Below, piece by piece: positions 18,870 through 28,369 of a DNA stretch of 64,000 nucleotides (its first letter is position 1; every line of letters begins with the position of its first letter). The translations under genes were made by a program, and so were the position numbers. Under the pieces are notes generated by a model. It made no database searches. It had not been told where the DNA came from and saw nothing but the letters and a program-made list of their open reading frames with translations. The DNA is taken from NCBI GenBank assembly GCA_003612515.1, contig RAZB01000003.1:186001-250000 (forward strand), written 5' to 3'. This stretch comes from a bacterium D16-34 (GTDB lineage Bacteria; Actinomycetota; Coriobacteriia; Coriobacteriales; Eggerthellaceae).

Positions 18870-21644
18870 TTATCTTTTTTGTTGCACGCGACGACGCCAT
18901 GCAACACCAAATGCTACTGTCGCCAACGCAACAAGTGCGCAAAGTCCGCCAACAACACCCTCGGTAGCATCTCCTGTTGCTGCCAGTTTATCGAGCGCCT
19001 TCAGGTCGTAAGCTGTGCCCTCTTCGTCAGTACCCTGAGCCGCACCACCTGTATTAGGCAACGGCGTCCCACTCAAATCTTCTTCGGGTACCGGAATACT
19101 GACGCTGTCAGAGACGTCTATATCCAGCATGCCTTCAGGTCCTTCACCTACAACACTCACCGAGTTTACGATGGGCTCATCGTTTTCTGGCTTCGACAAG
19201 GTGCAGATGTACTCGATCTGATATGCATCGCCACCAAAAACATCTTCGAGCGTAACCTCAAGCGTGCGCGTGGCTTCGTCATAAACTCCCTCAAGCGCCT
19301 CAGAGGTTCCGTCCGGCAACACGAGCTTGATATTTTGCGGATCAATCGTCAGACCCTGTGGCAGCACATCGGTTACCACAACATTTTTCCAATGCGTATA
19401 GGGCATGTTGTTGTTCAGCGTCAACGTGTAAAGCAGCGCATCTCCGATATAGAAGCCCTCTTCATGAGTCTGGTTGGCAACTGTTTTTGATACTGTTGGA
19501 TCAGGGGTTGCATACTTCACCCAACCAGTTGGCCAGACACGGTTGCTCGTTGCTTCATCCACCTCTTTATTTTCAGGCGTCTTGCCTGTTGCAGTCACCG
19601 AGTTACCGATATCGTGGTATTGCGGTGTCTCATCAGCAGCTGCAGACTCGTTGATGGTTGCCTTGTAGGTGATCACAGCATCTTTGCCGCCGGGAATACT
19701 ACCAAGCGGAATGGTGAGCGTACCAGTATCCGGATCGTACACCTCAGCCGGATCAAGTGGCAAAACAGTTCCGTCGGGTAGGCGAACTTCAAGAGAATCA
19801 GGATCAAGCGTGAGGCCTCCTGGGATCACGTTGGTAATCACCACTTCATCCCATGATGTTCCCTCAGGCGGATTAGATGCAGTAATGGTGTACTCCAACG
19901 TATCGCCAATTTGAGCGTCTTCGGTATCGGGGCGAGAGGTGTTTGTCACCTCAATTTTTAGCTCTGGCGAGGGATCTCCTGGGATGATATCCCCTTCGGG
20001 CTTACTCGAAGATGGCACACCAGGAATTTCTGTCCCGTCAGGATTGGTGCCCTTGCCTTCGCCTTGAACGGTTATATCGTCGTTGGGTTCTTCTAGCGCT
20101 TTAGGATTAACGGTCGTGTCAAAAACGAGTTCGTATTTATCTTTGCCGTCAATATCTCCCACCGGCACACGGATTGTGTTCGTTTCAGGATCGTATACCT
20201 CGGCCGGATCAAGCTTGGTTTCGTTACCATCAGGGTCACGCAAGATAATGGAATCTGGGTCTAAGGTTACGCCCTCGGGAAGCGTGCCGGTAATTACTAC
20301 GTCTTTCCAAAGGCTGTCTTCGTCCCCTTTGTTTTCGGCGGTCATTGTTGTGCGAATCGTATCTCCCACCTGGATGGTTTCGCTCTCAGGGTCAGTGACG
20401 CGCTCGGTTTCTACCGTAAATGACGGTGTGGGATTTTTCTTCCATACCGCATAGTACGTCACGTCATCGTCCCACAGTTGCGCATCGGGATCATACGTTG
20501 CTTTGTCGCCCTTAGGATCAGTGCTCCAACCCATAAACGAATAGCCTTCGCGCACAGGATTAGAGGTTGGCGTTGTCACCTTGTCAAGCGCGTGATACGT
20601 GTCATCTTGCACTACATCAGTGCTTCCGTCGAGAGTGCCACCGTTTGGATCAAATGAAACACTGCGCTCATCTAATTCCCATTGCGCATATACAACCATA
20701 TCTTTGTTAATTGCTGTTGAGCTATCGAAAGCATTTCCGGTGCCTTCAGCTACCTGATTCCAGCTGGTAAATGTATAGCCTGGCGTTTCAGGATTAGTGG
20801 TTTTTGAGCTTGCATGGCCTGGATAATAGCGAACATCTACCGTATCCCCTGGCACATAAGCACCCGGATCGTAATAGTACGTATCATCATCGTCTGCCTG
20901 GGCGCTTGCCTTAACCTCAATAGCATTCGCTGGCTTTTCGAGCGATGATGCGTTTTTCATATAGGTGACAGAGAATGTTTCTGTTACTGACAAATATTTG
21001 ATGCTCTCCAAGAATGCACCACCAGCTTCGCCACTCGGACGCCACTGATATACCATTCTATATAATCCCAAGTCATTATAGCGAGCATCACGATCATACA
21101 ACATGAGCGATTTCAGATCGTCGGTCATATCCAAGCGAACCCACTCGTCATCAACTTGCTTGTCGATAAACACATCAACGTATCCACCAACCGAAGGCAG
21201 TGGCACGCGCTCAAACAGCAAACCACCAGCTGCTTCTTCGGTCGGGAAATCTTCAGTGGTCAGCGCACCGCCGGCGAGGGCAAAAACATCACCCATGCTG
21301 AACTTCACGCCATCACGATGGTCATAACGCATAAAGCCTTGGTATTTTGTTGGATCAAGCGGACGCGCACCCTTTGGCGCTACATAGGCCGTGTGATCAA
21401 TGCCGGCAGCAGTTGCAACCGAAAGCGTAGTTGTAGGCACAAGGCGCAAGCGGCGCGTACCAGTAACGTAGCGAGACTTATCAGTTGGATCCGGATAGTA
21501 CTTTACTTTGACGGTCGTCCAACCAACACCAGGAGCCAAGCTGGCAACCGCATAGGTATCAGGCTTAAGCGTAATGACCGGCACGCCCTCTAAGATTTCT
21601 GATTTGATGTCGTCTGCTTCCCAAGAAACATCATATTGGTCGTC
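18870..21644 (-). CDS. Giant surface protein, C-terminal part (after in-frame stop): InlB-type repeats, DUF11 repeats, sorting signal
   Basis: This frame is open immediately after the TAA at 21645-21647 and is the same frame as the upstream part. It has about 924 residues if read from the stop; the first available start is a GTG at 21584, with no clear ribosome-binding site. It contains two InlB/Listeria-Bacteroides-type repeats (GYTFTSWNQVAEGTG, GYSFMGWSTDPKGD), then three DUF11-like repeats (IQVGDTIRTTMTAENKG, AQIGDTLEYTITASN, FYIGDALLYTLTLNN). The C-terminus carries LPNTGG and, about 25 residues later, LAATGD, followed by a membrane segment and RRRVQQKR. It should be the cell-wall-anchored stalk of the protein begun at 23339. 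Confidence 0.82.
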   Translation of the reverse strand, partial: DDQYDVSWEADDIKSEILEGVPVITLKPDTYAVASLAPGVGWTTVKVKYYPDPTDKSRYVTGTRRLRLVPTTTLSVATAAGIDHTAYVAPKGARPLDPTKYQGFMRYDHRDGVKFSMGDVFALAGGALTTEDFPTEEAAGGLLFERVPLPSVGGYVDVFIDKQVDDEWVRLDMTDDLKSLMLYDRDARYNDLGLYRMVYQWRPSGEAGGAFLESIKYLSVTETFSVTYMKNASSLEKPANAIEVKASAQADDDDTYYYDPGAYVPGDTVDVRYYPGHASSKTTNPETPGYTFTSWNQVAEGTGNAFDSSTAINKDMVVYAQWELDERSVSFDPNGGTLDGSTDVVQDDTYHALDKVTTPTSNPVREGYSFMGWSTDPKGDKATYDPDAQLWDDDVTYYAVWKKNPTPSFTVETERVTDPESETIQVGDTIRTTMTAENKGDEDSLWKDVVITGTLPEGVTLDPDSIILRDPDGNETKLDPAEVYDPETNTIRVPVGDIDGKDKYELVFDTTVNPKALEEPNDDITVQGEGKGTNPDGTEIPGVPSSSKPEGDIIPGDPSPELKIEVTNTSRPDTEDAQIGDTLEYTITASNPPEGTSWDEVVITNVIPGGLTLDPDSLEVRLPDGTVLPLDPAEVYDPDTGTLTIPLGSIPGGKDAVITYKATINESAAADETPQYHDIGNSVTATGKTPENKEVDEATSNRVWPTGWVKYATPDPTVSKTVANQTHEEGFYIGDALLYTLTLNNNMPYTHWKNVVVTDVLPQGLTIDPQNIKLVLPDGTSEALEGVYDEATRTLEVTLEDVFGGDAYQIEYICTLSKPENDEPIVNSVSVVGEGPEGMLDIDVSDSVSIPVPEEDLSGTPLPNTGGAAQGTDEEGTAYDLKALDKLAATGDATEGVVGGLCALVALATVAFGVAWRRRVQQKR

Positions 21645-23339
21645 TTAGACCATGGCATTATTGGTGAAGGGGAACAAGTATTTAATGGAGCGAACGGTGT
21701 CCATCTCCTTAACGAGATTTTCATCCGAAATTTCATAGTCACCATTCGACGGATAAAGCATAGCCGTACATACCGATGCAAGCGAATAGGCCTTAACCAA
21801 ATCCTGGTCATCGGGATGGAAGGTGGTAGGATTAGCAAATACACGCAGTTGCGGATATACGCCCTCTTTGGCCAGCCATGTGTCTTCGGTAAACCCGGGC
21901 ATATTAGACAACGCATCCACACCAGTCATGTCTTTAGTAACACGCCCTGCAACAGTCACGCCACTATCTCCTGCGCCAACCAACGAACTGTTGCCTGTTC
22001 CATGATCGCGCATAGAAGACGTTTGCATGTCGTAGTAGCAAGCACCCGTATTAAGCGAGCCTGTCGTACCTACAAAACCTGCTACAGACGATTCGTTGCC
22101 AGCGGTAGTGAGCGCTCCAACTTCACCTGCTGAATAGCAGTTGAGCATCGTGAGGTTATAATCGGCAACACCACCAAATCCGCCCATGTTGCTTGCGGTG
22201 TTCTGCATGCCAACCATCGTCGTGGAATAGCAGTTGGTATATTTTGAGGCATACGCATCAATGCCATTACCTCTCTGAGCATCACCAATAAATCCACCAA
22301 CAATTGATGAGCCTTCTACAACGCCTGAGGCGTAGCAGTTCTTAAAGCCATTGTTGTAATGATTAACTCCTGAGAATACTGATGTTTGCGTATTGCCATA
22401 CATTGAGATGTTGCAGAAGCTATTTTCCACATAGTCATAACCAGGACAAGAAACAAAACCGCCCGAATGTCCTGCCGTAGAAACGGTTGCACCATCAACA
22501 GCGAAACTGTTGGTAACCTTCGCACCCCACAAAGGACCTGAGAAGTTGCCAACACAAGATGCGCCATAGGTATATACGCGTGCAGTATGACACTGATCTA
22601 TGCGAACACCGATGGTCGACTCCTGTAGCTCACCTGTCCCATCAACCGCTGAATGAGATCCGTTGCTCCAGCCGTTACATATAGCGCCAACAAAGTTACC
22701 ACCTTGAATCAATGAATCTTCCACCGAAACATGCTGCAAGCGACCTTCGGTGAAATAGGAAATGACAACTGAATAGTTGTAATTGACAGCGGTTGCAATG
22801 ATTTGCGCGTATCGGAACATGACATCTTTCATTACAAACTGAGGATTATTGGCGTAGGTAATAAAACCAACACCCGCTGCAGCGTAACCGCCGCCTGCCC
22901 CTGTCATATATAAGTTATAAATAGTATGGTTTTGACCATCAATAACAGTTTCAGCAGAACCAGTAATTGCCATACCAGGCCAGGGTTTGCCACCTAAATC
23001 AATATCATTTACCAGGCGCATGCTCTTATGATCGTTGTCGGTATGTGTTGCAACCCAATACAACTCTTCAGGCAAAGCAATGAGCCACGGATCATCCGCA
23101 GTACCAGCTCCTTGTGCTGGTTGAACTGCTGAAGTTCCATCCCATTGAGGCAGTCCGGTGTTTTTATCAAGCGCTGCAAAATCAGCCTTACACGCATCCC
23201 ATGTGCGAGCTAGATACTGCGCCCATGTTTCTGCGTGAGCTTTTTCCGTTGGCGAAATCACCACCGAACCAAATGCGAGCGTTATTGCGAAAAATACCAG
23301 CAAAAGTTTTTTCGCCCATGTTGTCTTTGTCTGTTCCAT
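21645..23339 (-). CDS. Giant surface protein, N-terminal part (before in-frame stop): GLUG-like beta-helix
   Basis: The frame runs about 564 residues from an ATG at 23339 with GGGGG 5 bases upstream; an earlier in-frame ATG at 23354 has no such site. A signal peptide (LLLVFFAITLAFGSVV, ending near AHA) is followed by a repeat region resembling GLUG-type beta-helix modules (VGAICNGWSNG, GGFVSCPGYD, VGGFIGDAQRG, GGFGGVADYN, VAGFVGTTGS). The frame ends NNAMV then TAA, and the next 20 codons in the same frame (DDQYDVSWEADD and on) read as good protein straight into the downstream part. One nonsense codon therefore splits a gene of about 1,490 codons. Confidence 0.82.
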   Translation of the reverse strand: MEQTKTTWAKKLLLVFFAITLAFGSVVISPTEKAHAETWAQYLARTWDACKADFAALDKNTGLPQWDGTSAVQPAQGAGTADDPWLIALPEELYWVATHTDNDHKSMRLVNDIDLGGKPWPGMAITGSAETVIDGQNHTIYNLYMTGAGGGYAAAGVGFITYANNPQFVMKDVMFRYAQIIATAVNYNYSVVISYFTEGRLQHVSVEDSLIQGGNFVGAICNGWSNGSHSAVDGTGELQESTIGVRIDQCHTARVYTYGASCVGNFSGPLWGAKVTNSFAVDGATVSTAGHSGGFVSCPGYDYVENSFCNISMYGNTQTSVFSGVNHYNNGFKNCYASGVVEGSSIVGGFIGDAQRGNGIDAYASKYTNCYSTTMVGMQNTASNMGGFGGVADYNLTMLNCYSAGEVGALTTAGNESSVAGFVGTTGSLNTGACYYDMQTSSMRDHGTGNSSLVGAGDSGVTVAGRVTKDMTGVDALSNMPGFTEDTWLAKEGVYPQLRVFANPTTFHPDDQDLVKAYSLASVCTAMLYPSNGDYEISDENLVKEMDTVRSIKYLFPFTNNAMV

Positions 23340-23394
23340 ATACGCCCCCGTCATACGACATAGTGCTTGTTACGTTCATCACGCTAACCGTTTT

Positions 23395-23423
23395 ATTTAA
23401 TCTTTTTGTTGCTTGGTTGTCAA
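23395..23423 (-). promoter_or_regulatory. Sigma-70-type promoter of the giant surface gene
   Basis: On the reverse strand TTGACA (23418-23423) and TTAAAT (23395-23400) are exactly 17 bases apart, about 56 bases before the ATG at 23339. The -35 is a perfect match and the -10 matches four of six. Confidence 0.6.
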
Positions 23424-23584
23424 CAATTCGTAACCTTAATGGTGGCATTTTTGTACCTACAAAAAACTAGTCCCAACAGGGTATTCGATGAGCGAGAAGC
23501 TCAGCTATTGCTGCTGCACCCTTCGCATTGCACCCCTCTCTTATGCCAAATCTTTAACGCGCACAACAAAGCGGCTTATAGAAC

Positions 23585-23616
23585 AAAAAGCGGACCTAAC
23601 AATGTGTTAGATCCGC
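23585..23616 (-). terminator. Terminator of groEL
   Basis: On the reverse strand GCGGATCTAAC pairs with GTTAGGTCCGC (one G-U pair) across a 5-base loop, followed by TTTTTG. It lies 37 bases past the groEL stop. Confidence 0.8.
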
Positions 23617-23652
23617 CTATCACGCAAAAGAAAAATGGAGCGCGCTTAAAAC

Positions 23653-25281
23653 TTAGTCTTCTTCCTGTCCATAGACCGGAGCTTTTGGAGCTGGCGGCTC
23701 GGGCGGGATAGTATCCACGACCGATGCATTCGTAATTAGCACCTGACATGCAACAGACGCAGCGGCATCGAGAGCGGTACGCGTCACCTTGGTAGGATCT
23801 GCTACTCCCATGGCAATCATATCGCCATATTCGCCATTTGCGCAGTTCAAGCCATGACCAAGCGGCAAATTGCGAACCTTTTCAACCACCACCGAGGGCT
23901 CAAATCCACAGTTTTCAGCAAGGGTGCGAATAGGAGTTTGAAGGGCTTTGCGTACAATTTCAACACCTGCTCGCTCATCTTCATTATCGCAGACAACACT
24001 GTCAAGCGACGACTCTGCCTGCAACAGCGCCGTACCACCACCTGCAACTAAGCCTTCAGAAGCCGCCGAACGCGTGGCCATCAAGGCGTCTTGGATGCGG
24101 CTGCGCATTTCATTCATTTCGGATTTGGTGGGGGCGCCAACTTCCATAACGCCAATGCCGCCCTGCAGCATCGACAAACGCTCTCGCAAGACATCATGAT
24201 CCATGCCAGGAGCAGTCACTTCAATCTCAGAACGCAGCTGCGAGCAAACAACATCGATGTCTTCTTTTTTGCCCTTACCACCAATGACAACCGTGCTGCC
24301 CTTAGTGATCATGGCGCTATCAGCGCGACCAAGCATGTCTTTTGTCAGGTCGGTCAACTTCAAACCGCGCGTTTCGCTCACGAACTGACCACCGGTAAGC
24401 AAAGCTAAGTCTTCACTTAAGACCAAGCGACGATCGCCAAAAGCAGGTGCTTGTACACACACGCTGTTCAGCGTGCCTTTTTGCTTGTTCATCAGCAGCG
24501 AATGCAGGGATTCACCGCGAACGTCTTCGCAGCAAATGAGCAGAGGATGACCTGTTTGCATGACCTCTTCAAGCACCGGAACGATGTCTTTGAAATTATC
24601 TGCCAAGCGATAATCGGTAATAAGAATGTAAGGCTCAACAAGCTCAGCAGTCATGGTGCCCATGTCGTCGGCGAACTCAGGATTAATAAAGCCATGGTCA
24701 AAGCGCATGCCTTTTTGCACCTTAACGTTGATGCCGAAATTGTTCGACTTTTCAACCGAAATGACGCCATCTTTGCCAATCTTTGCTAACAGCTCTCCGA
24801 GTTTTGCACCGATCTCAGGATCACCTGATGAAATTGTTGCAATCTCAGCAATTTGCTCTTCGCTCGTTACCTCAACAGCACGAGAAGCTACAAGCTCCAT
24901 AACGGCATTCGTGGCTTTTTTGATGCCACGACGCACTGCAATCGGATCAGCGCCAGCAATAACCTCACGCACACCTTCGCTAATCATAGCTTCAGCCAAA
25001 AGTGTTGCCGTTGTTGTGCCGTCGCCTGCGCCTAAGTTGGTACCCATAGCCGCTTCGCGCACAATCTTCATACCCATGTTTTCAATCTGATCTTCAAGAT
25101 CTACGTTAGCAGCCACCATAGCGCCGTCATTGGTCAGCGTTGGCGTCCATGCGCCAATCTTTTGCATGGCAACATAACGACCCTTCGGTCCAAGCGTTAC
25201 TTTAACCGCATCTGCAAGCTTGGCAGCACCGGCAGCAAGCTTCTTTCGCGTCTCATTATCAAATGCAATATTCTTAGACAT
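23653..25281 (-). CDS. groEL: Chaperonin GroEL (60 kDa)
   Basis: This 542-residue chaperonin has the standard signatures: TLGPKGRYV, the ATPase GAGDGTTTATLLAEAM, and AAVEEG-equivalent region SEGLVAGGGTALL. It forms the double-ring folding machine with GroES. The C-terminus ends APKAPVYGQEED instead of the Gly-Gly-Met tail of proteobacterial GroEL, and the conserved Arg-Ser-Ala-Ala-Ser stretch is intact. I chose the ATG at 25281 (MSKNIAFDNETRKK) with AAAGGATG upstream; 8 extra residues are possible from 25305. No groES is next to it, so the gene stands alone. A CIRCE element upstream implies HrcA control. Confidence 0.96.
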   Translation of the reverse strand: MSKNIAFDNETRKKLAAGAAKLADAVKVTLGPKGRYVAMQKIGAWTPTLTNDGAMVAANVDLEDQIENMGMKIVREAAMGTNLGAGDGTTTATLLAEAMISEGVREVIAGADPIAVRRGIKKATNAVMELVASRAVEVTSEEQIAEIATISSGDPEIGAKLGELLAKIGKDGVISVEKSNNFGINVKVQKGMRFDHGFINPEFADDMGTMTAELVEPYILITDYRLADNFKDIVPVLEEVMQTGHPLLICCEDVRGESLHSLLMNKQKGTLNSVCVQAPAFGDRRLVLSEDLALLTGGQFVSETRGLKLTDLTKDMLGRADSAMITKGSTVVIGGKGKKEDIDVVCSQLRSEIEVTAPGMDHDVLRERLSMLQGGIGVMEVGAPTKSEMNEMRSRIQDALMATRSAASEGLVAGGGTALLQAESSLDSVVCDNEDERAGVEIVRKALQTPIRTLAENCGFEPSVVVEKVRNLPLGHGLNCANGEYGDMIAMGVADPTKVTRTALDAAASVACQVLITNASVVDTIPPEPPAPKAPVYGQEED

Positions 25282-25330
25282 TATTAAGCATCCTTTCGCA
25301 TGCATAAGATGTAAGCATGTAGTGACTAGG

Positions 25331-25357
25331 CTAGCACTCTTTGACCGAGAGTGCTAG
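25331..25357. promoter_or_regulatory. CIRCE element (HrcA operator)
   Basis: CTAGCACTC, 9 bases, GAGTGCTAG: a perfect 9-bp inverted repeat that matches the CIRCE consensus TTAGCACTC-N9-GAGTGCTAA at all but the outermost bases. It lies 50 bases upstream of groEL and 110 bases upstream of the divergent ldh gene. HrcA binding, and heat-shock control of groEL, follow from the known element. An effect on ldh is only possible. Confidence 0.93.
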
Positions 25358-25466
25358 ATCTTATCGAATTAACCATCACGTTACCACTTAAGAATTTGGT
25401 ATAAGGCAGCACTTTTAAGTCTCTATACTTCGCGATAAGAACAACATCAAGATTCAAGGAGTCACC

Positions 25467-26531
25467 ATGTGCAAGACTTGCTCTTCTCCCTCTGAAAATG
25501 AGCCCACGCAAAATACAGGTGCAGCTGCCGCAGATACTGCGCCCCATCTGACACCCGATGCCACCAAATTCGCTCTTCCTCGTCCGGTCAACGATCGTAA
25601 GGTGGCCATTATTGGATGCGGGTTTGTTGGCTCGGCGACAGGATTTGCGCTTATGCAATCAGGATTGTTCTCTGAAATGGTGCTCATTGACGTTGATCAT
25701 GAGCGCGCAGAAGGAGAAGCCCTTGATATTTCGCACGGCACAGCATTTGCCAGCCCTTGTGAGATATATGCTGGTACCTACGACGACATTGACGATGCAG
25801 CCATCATCGTTATTACAGCTGGCGCCAATCAAAAGCCTGGCGAAACACGTATTGACTTGGTAAATAAAAACGTTCAGATATTTAAAGGCATTTTGAGCGA
25901 AATTCGCAGTCGTTCTTTTTCGGGTGTATTGCTGATCGTCGCTAACCCGGTAGACATCTTGACACACGTTTGCGTCAAACTTTCAGGCCTGCCTGAATAC
26001 CGCGTTATTGGTTCGGGCACGGTGCTTGATACCGGGCGCTTAAAGCACATCATCGGCGAGCGTTTAGGCGTTGACCCGCGCAATGTCCATGCCCGCATCC
26101 TAGGCGAACATGGAGATAGCGAACTTATTGCATGGTCAAGCGCCCATGTTGCCGGCATTCCACTTGAAGATTTTTACAACATGCGCGCTGACGGATCCTA
26201 TGAAGACTTTCGGAGTGAAATCTCAGACATAGTACGCAATGCCGCCTATGAGATCATTCGCAAAAAGCATGCCACCTATTACGGCATTGCGATGGCGGTC
26301 ACGCGCATTTGCGGCGCCATTGTTCGCGACGAAAAGTCAGTACTTTCGGTGTCAAATACCATGCATGGAGAATATGGCATTGAGGATGTTGCTCTTTCAA
26401 CGCCGTGCATCATCGGCAAGACGGGCATTGAAGTGCGCATGCCACCCTCGCTTAACTATCGCGAACAGTGTGAACTTAAAGAATCCGCTAACGCTCTTCA
26501 AGAAGTCATTGCAAAGCTCGATTTGGGCTAA
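25467..26531 (+). CDS. ldh: L-lactate dehydrogenase
   Basis: This 354-residue enzyme interconverts pyruvate and L-lactate with NAD(H). The Rossmann fold starts VAIIGCGFVGSATGFAL. The loop GANQKPGETR has the Gln of lactate (not malate) dehydrogenases, and the active-site GEHGDSE, the substrate-binding Arg in VIGSGTVLDTGRL and VANPVDILTH are all present. It is about 35 residues longer than typical because of a polar N-terminal extension that begins MCKTCSS with a CxxC pair. The start has AAGGAG upstream. It is divergent from groEL and is followed 103 bases later by a LuxR regulator. Confidence 0.92.
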   Translation: MCKTCSSPSENEPTQNTGAAAADTAPHLTPDATKFALPRPVNDRKVAIIGCGFVGSATGFALMQSGLFSEMVLIDVDHERAEGEALDISHGTAFASPCEIYAGTYDDIDDAAIIVITAGANQKPGETRIDLVNKNVQIFKGILSEIRSRSFSGVLLIVANPVDILTHVCVKLSGLPEYRVIGSGTVLDTGRLKHIIGERLGVDPRNVHARILGEHGDSELIAWSSAHVAGIPLEDFYNMRADGSYEDFRSEISDIVRNAAYEIIRKKHATYYGIAMAVTRICGAIVRDEKSVLSVSNTMHGEYGIEDVALSTPCIIGKTGIEVRMPPSLNYREQCELKESANALQEVIAKLDLG

Positions 26532-26634
26532 ACCAAAAATAGAATCTGAGTGTTGTTCAAGGCGAGATAGCGCTATTCTTAAACGGAGATGTGTTTTCAG
26601 CACCACGGTGTCAAGTCTCTGCAGGAGAAACCGC

Positions 26635-28212
26635 ATGCATCACTCTGACAAGCTTATACCTTTGCGCAAAATTGGCTGGGCATTTCTGCTCGCCTGGGTA
26701 TTTTGCGTCTTTTATACCGGCGCAGCAGGCAATCTTTCCACCAACTCAGGACAGCCCTCAATTGCTCTTGACTTTGTTTTCGCTCTTACCCCGCTGCTTG
26801 CATCAATCTTGACGCTCATAGCAGTTGTTTTATTAGAACCAACCTTAGGCGCTCCTACCTCGCACCCAAAACTTGTTTTTGCGGCTCCAATTCTTACCGC
26901 CATAAGTACCCCGCTGATCTTTTTAAGCCTGCCAAACCCAACTCTTAATTTAGTTGCATTTTGCATTGGAGCAATTCTCACCGGCGCCGGAAGCGCAATC
27001 CTTTGGGTTATGTGGGGTGAATACTATGCGGTAATTCCTCGCGAAGAATCAGAGTTTTTAGCACCACTGTCGTCTGTTTCAGCGGCGCTGCTCGTTTTGC
27101 TGGTCTCAGCCACCAATGGTTGGGTTGCCATAGCCATGGCCTCACTATTCCCGTTGCTATCCGGTCTTTGCTTTTATCTTTCATGGACAAGCGCCCAAGC
27201 CTGCGAAGAGCAAAAGCTAGTACTGGCTGCCCGCGAAAATGAAAAAGCCACTCAAAAGGGTTTCTTTGCAGGGCTCAATCGCGCGGGCTTTGGGATTTTC
27301 GGCATGTTCATCATCGTCAGCTCGGCAGGCATTTTTGACAATAGGACAGAAACTCCGCTCATATTGCAAGGAACCCTTTTATTTAGCGCAGCCATGATGG
27401 CAATCGTTGCCTCTTTAGCCATTTCAGGTCCACGTCGCATATCTCTATCATTTTTATATCGCTGGATGTGTCCGGTATTAGTCGTAGGCTTTGCTGCTGT
27501 TATTCTTTTTGGTGCTGACGGCTATCCCCTCTTAAATGCAGCCTCACTTGGGGGTCGTTTCACCTTTTGCTTGATAGCGCAGATCTATTTTGCTTCCTAT
27601 GCCGCCAGTGGAAAAGCAACACCCGCTCAAGCATCGGGCTTAGGCTGGATTTTTGTTCATGCAGGAGATCTTGTTGGCTGCATCATTGCATTGGCTATTG
27701 TTCCCTACATACAAACAGCGCCCAACGGAGAACTCATATTAAGCACGCTGAGCATTGTCGTGCTTGTATGCATAACCATGTTGTTTATGGGCGACACCAC
27801 CTCATTCTTACACCGCACTCCAACCGATACGCACTTGAAGCCTGCTAATCGTTCTGCTTCGCCCAACGTATCTGAAACCATGCAGCTTGCACAAGACGAA
27901 GCTTCTCGTTCGCAAGAGGTGCAAGTTCTACCGTTGCCAAGCGAATCGTACAAGCAAGCAGACACAGACACCCCCGACGCCACATCAGCGAGTCTTGATG
28001 AAATTGTTTTACAGCTTTCTCGCGAACATGGGCTCACCCCACGCGAGACTGAAATTTTCGCCCTCCTTTCTCGCGGTCGCTCTATCCCTTATATTCGCGA
28101 CGAACTCATTATTAGCCGAGAAACTGCTGCAACGCACGCAAAACACATCTATGCGAAACTTGGCGTACATTCTCGCCAAGAGCTCATCAATCTTGTTGAA
28201 AACTCCCTGTAG
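26635..28212 (+). CDS. LuxR-type regulator with 12-segment membrane domain
   Basis: This 525-residue protein has about twelve membrane segments in residues 1-390, then a polar linker, then a LuxR HTH (LTPRETEIFALLSRGRSIPYIRDEL, then ISRETAATHAKHIYAKLGVHSR) at the C-terminus. The start is the ATG at 26635 with AGGAG 7 bases upstream; the frame is open further 5' but overlaps ldh. Regulators of this form in Eggerthellaceae are known to control adjacent reductases in response to small-molecule substrates. Here the partner is probably the converging Tat flavoprotein at 28370-30070. The N-terminal half is MFS-like but probably a sensor. Confidence 0.88.
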   Translation: MHHSDKLIPLRKIGWAFLLAWVFCVFYTGAAGNLSTNSGQPSIALDFVFALTPLLASILTLIAVVLLEPTLGAPTSHPKLVFAAPILTAISTPLIFLSLPNPTLNLVAFCIGAILTGAGSAILWVMWGEYYAVIPREESEFLAPLSSVSAALLVLLVSATNGWVAIAMASLFPLLSGLCFYLSWTSAQACEEQKLVLAARENEKATQKGFFAGLNRAGFGIFGMFIIVSSAGIFDNRTETPLILQGTLLFSAAMMAIVASLAISGPRRISLSFLYRWMCPVLVVGFAAVILFGADGYPLLNAASLGGRFTFCLIAQIYFASYAASGKATPAQASGLGWIFVHAGDLVGCIIALAIVPYIQTAPNGELILSTLSIVVLVCITMLFMGDTTSFLHRTPTDTHLKPANRSASPNVSETMQLAQDEASRSQEVQVLPLPSESYKQADTDTPDATSASLDEIVLQLSREHGLTPRETEIFALLSRGRSIPYIRDELIISRETAATHAKHIYAKLGVHSRQELINLVENSL

Positions 28213-28300
28213 TTTCAAACGCCCAAAGTCAAGCGCCCGAAGCGCATGTGCCTAAAACCAGTGAAAACACCACCCCGCGCCAAACCTTCAACCAGCAAAC

Positions 28301-28335
28301 TAAAGTCCCAAAACCATACCGGCTTTGGGACTTTA
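28301..28335. terminator. Bidirectional terminator-like hairpin
   Basis: A perfect 12-bp stem, TAAAGTCCCAAA (28301-28312) with TTTGGGACTTTA (28324-28335), has an 11-base loop. It lies between the converging LuxR and flavoprotein genes. A/T-rich outer pairs and short T or A runs on both sides would allow use in both directions. Confidence 0.65.
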
Positions 28336-28369
28336 AAAAACTCTCTGTGTTTACAGAAGCGGTTTTGTG

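Larger units (their letters stand above)
23340..23652. other. Intergenic region between groEL and the giant surface gene
   Basis: These 313 bases hold the groEL terminator and a promoter for the surface gene (both listed). I see no plausible gene; short frames here have no ribosome-binding site or family resemblance. Confidence 0.6.

Noticed and set aside
18798-19490. 230-codon plus-strand frame within the surface-protein gene
   Set aside because: Antisense to the DUF11 repeats and terminator; Cys/Arg-rich, with no start signal.
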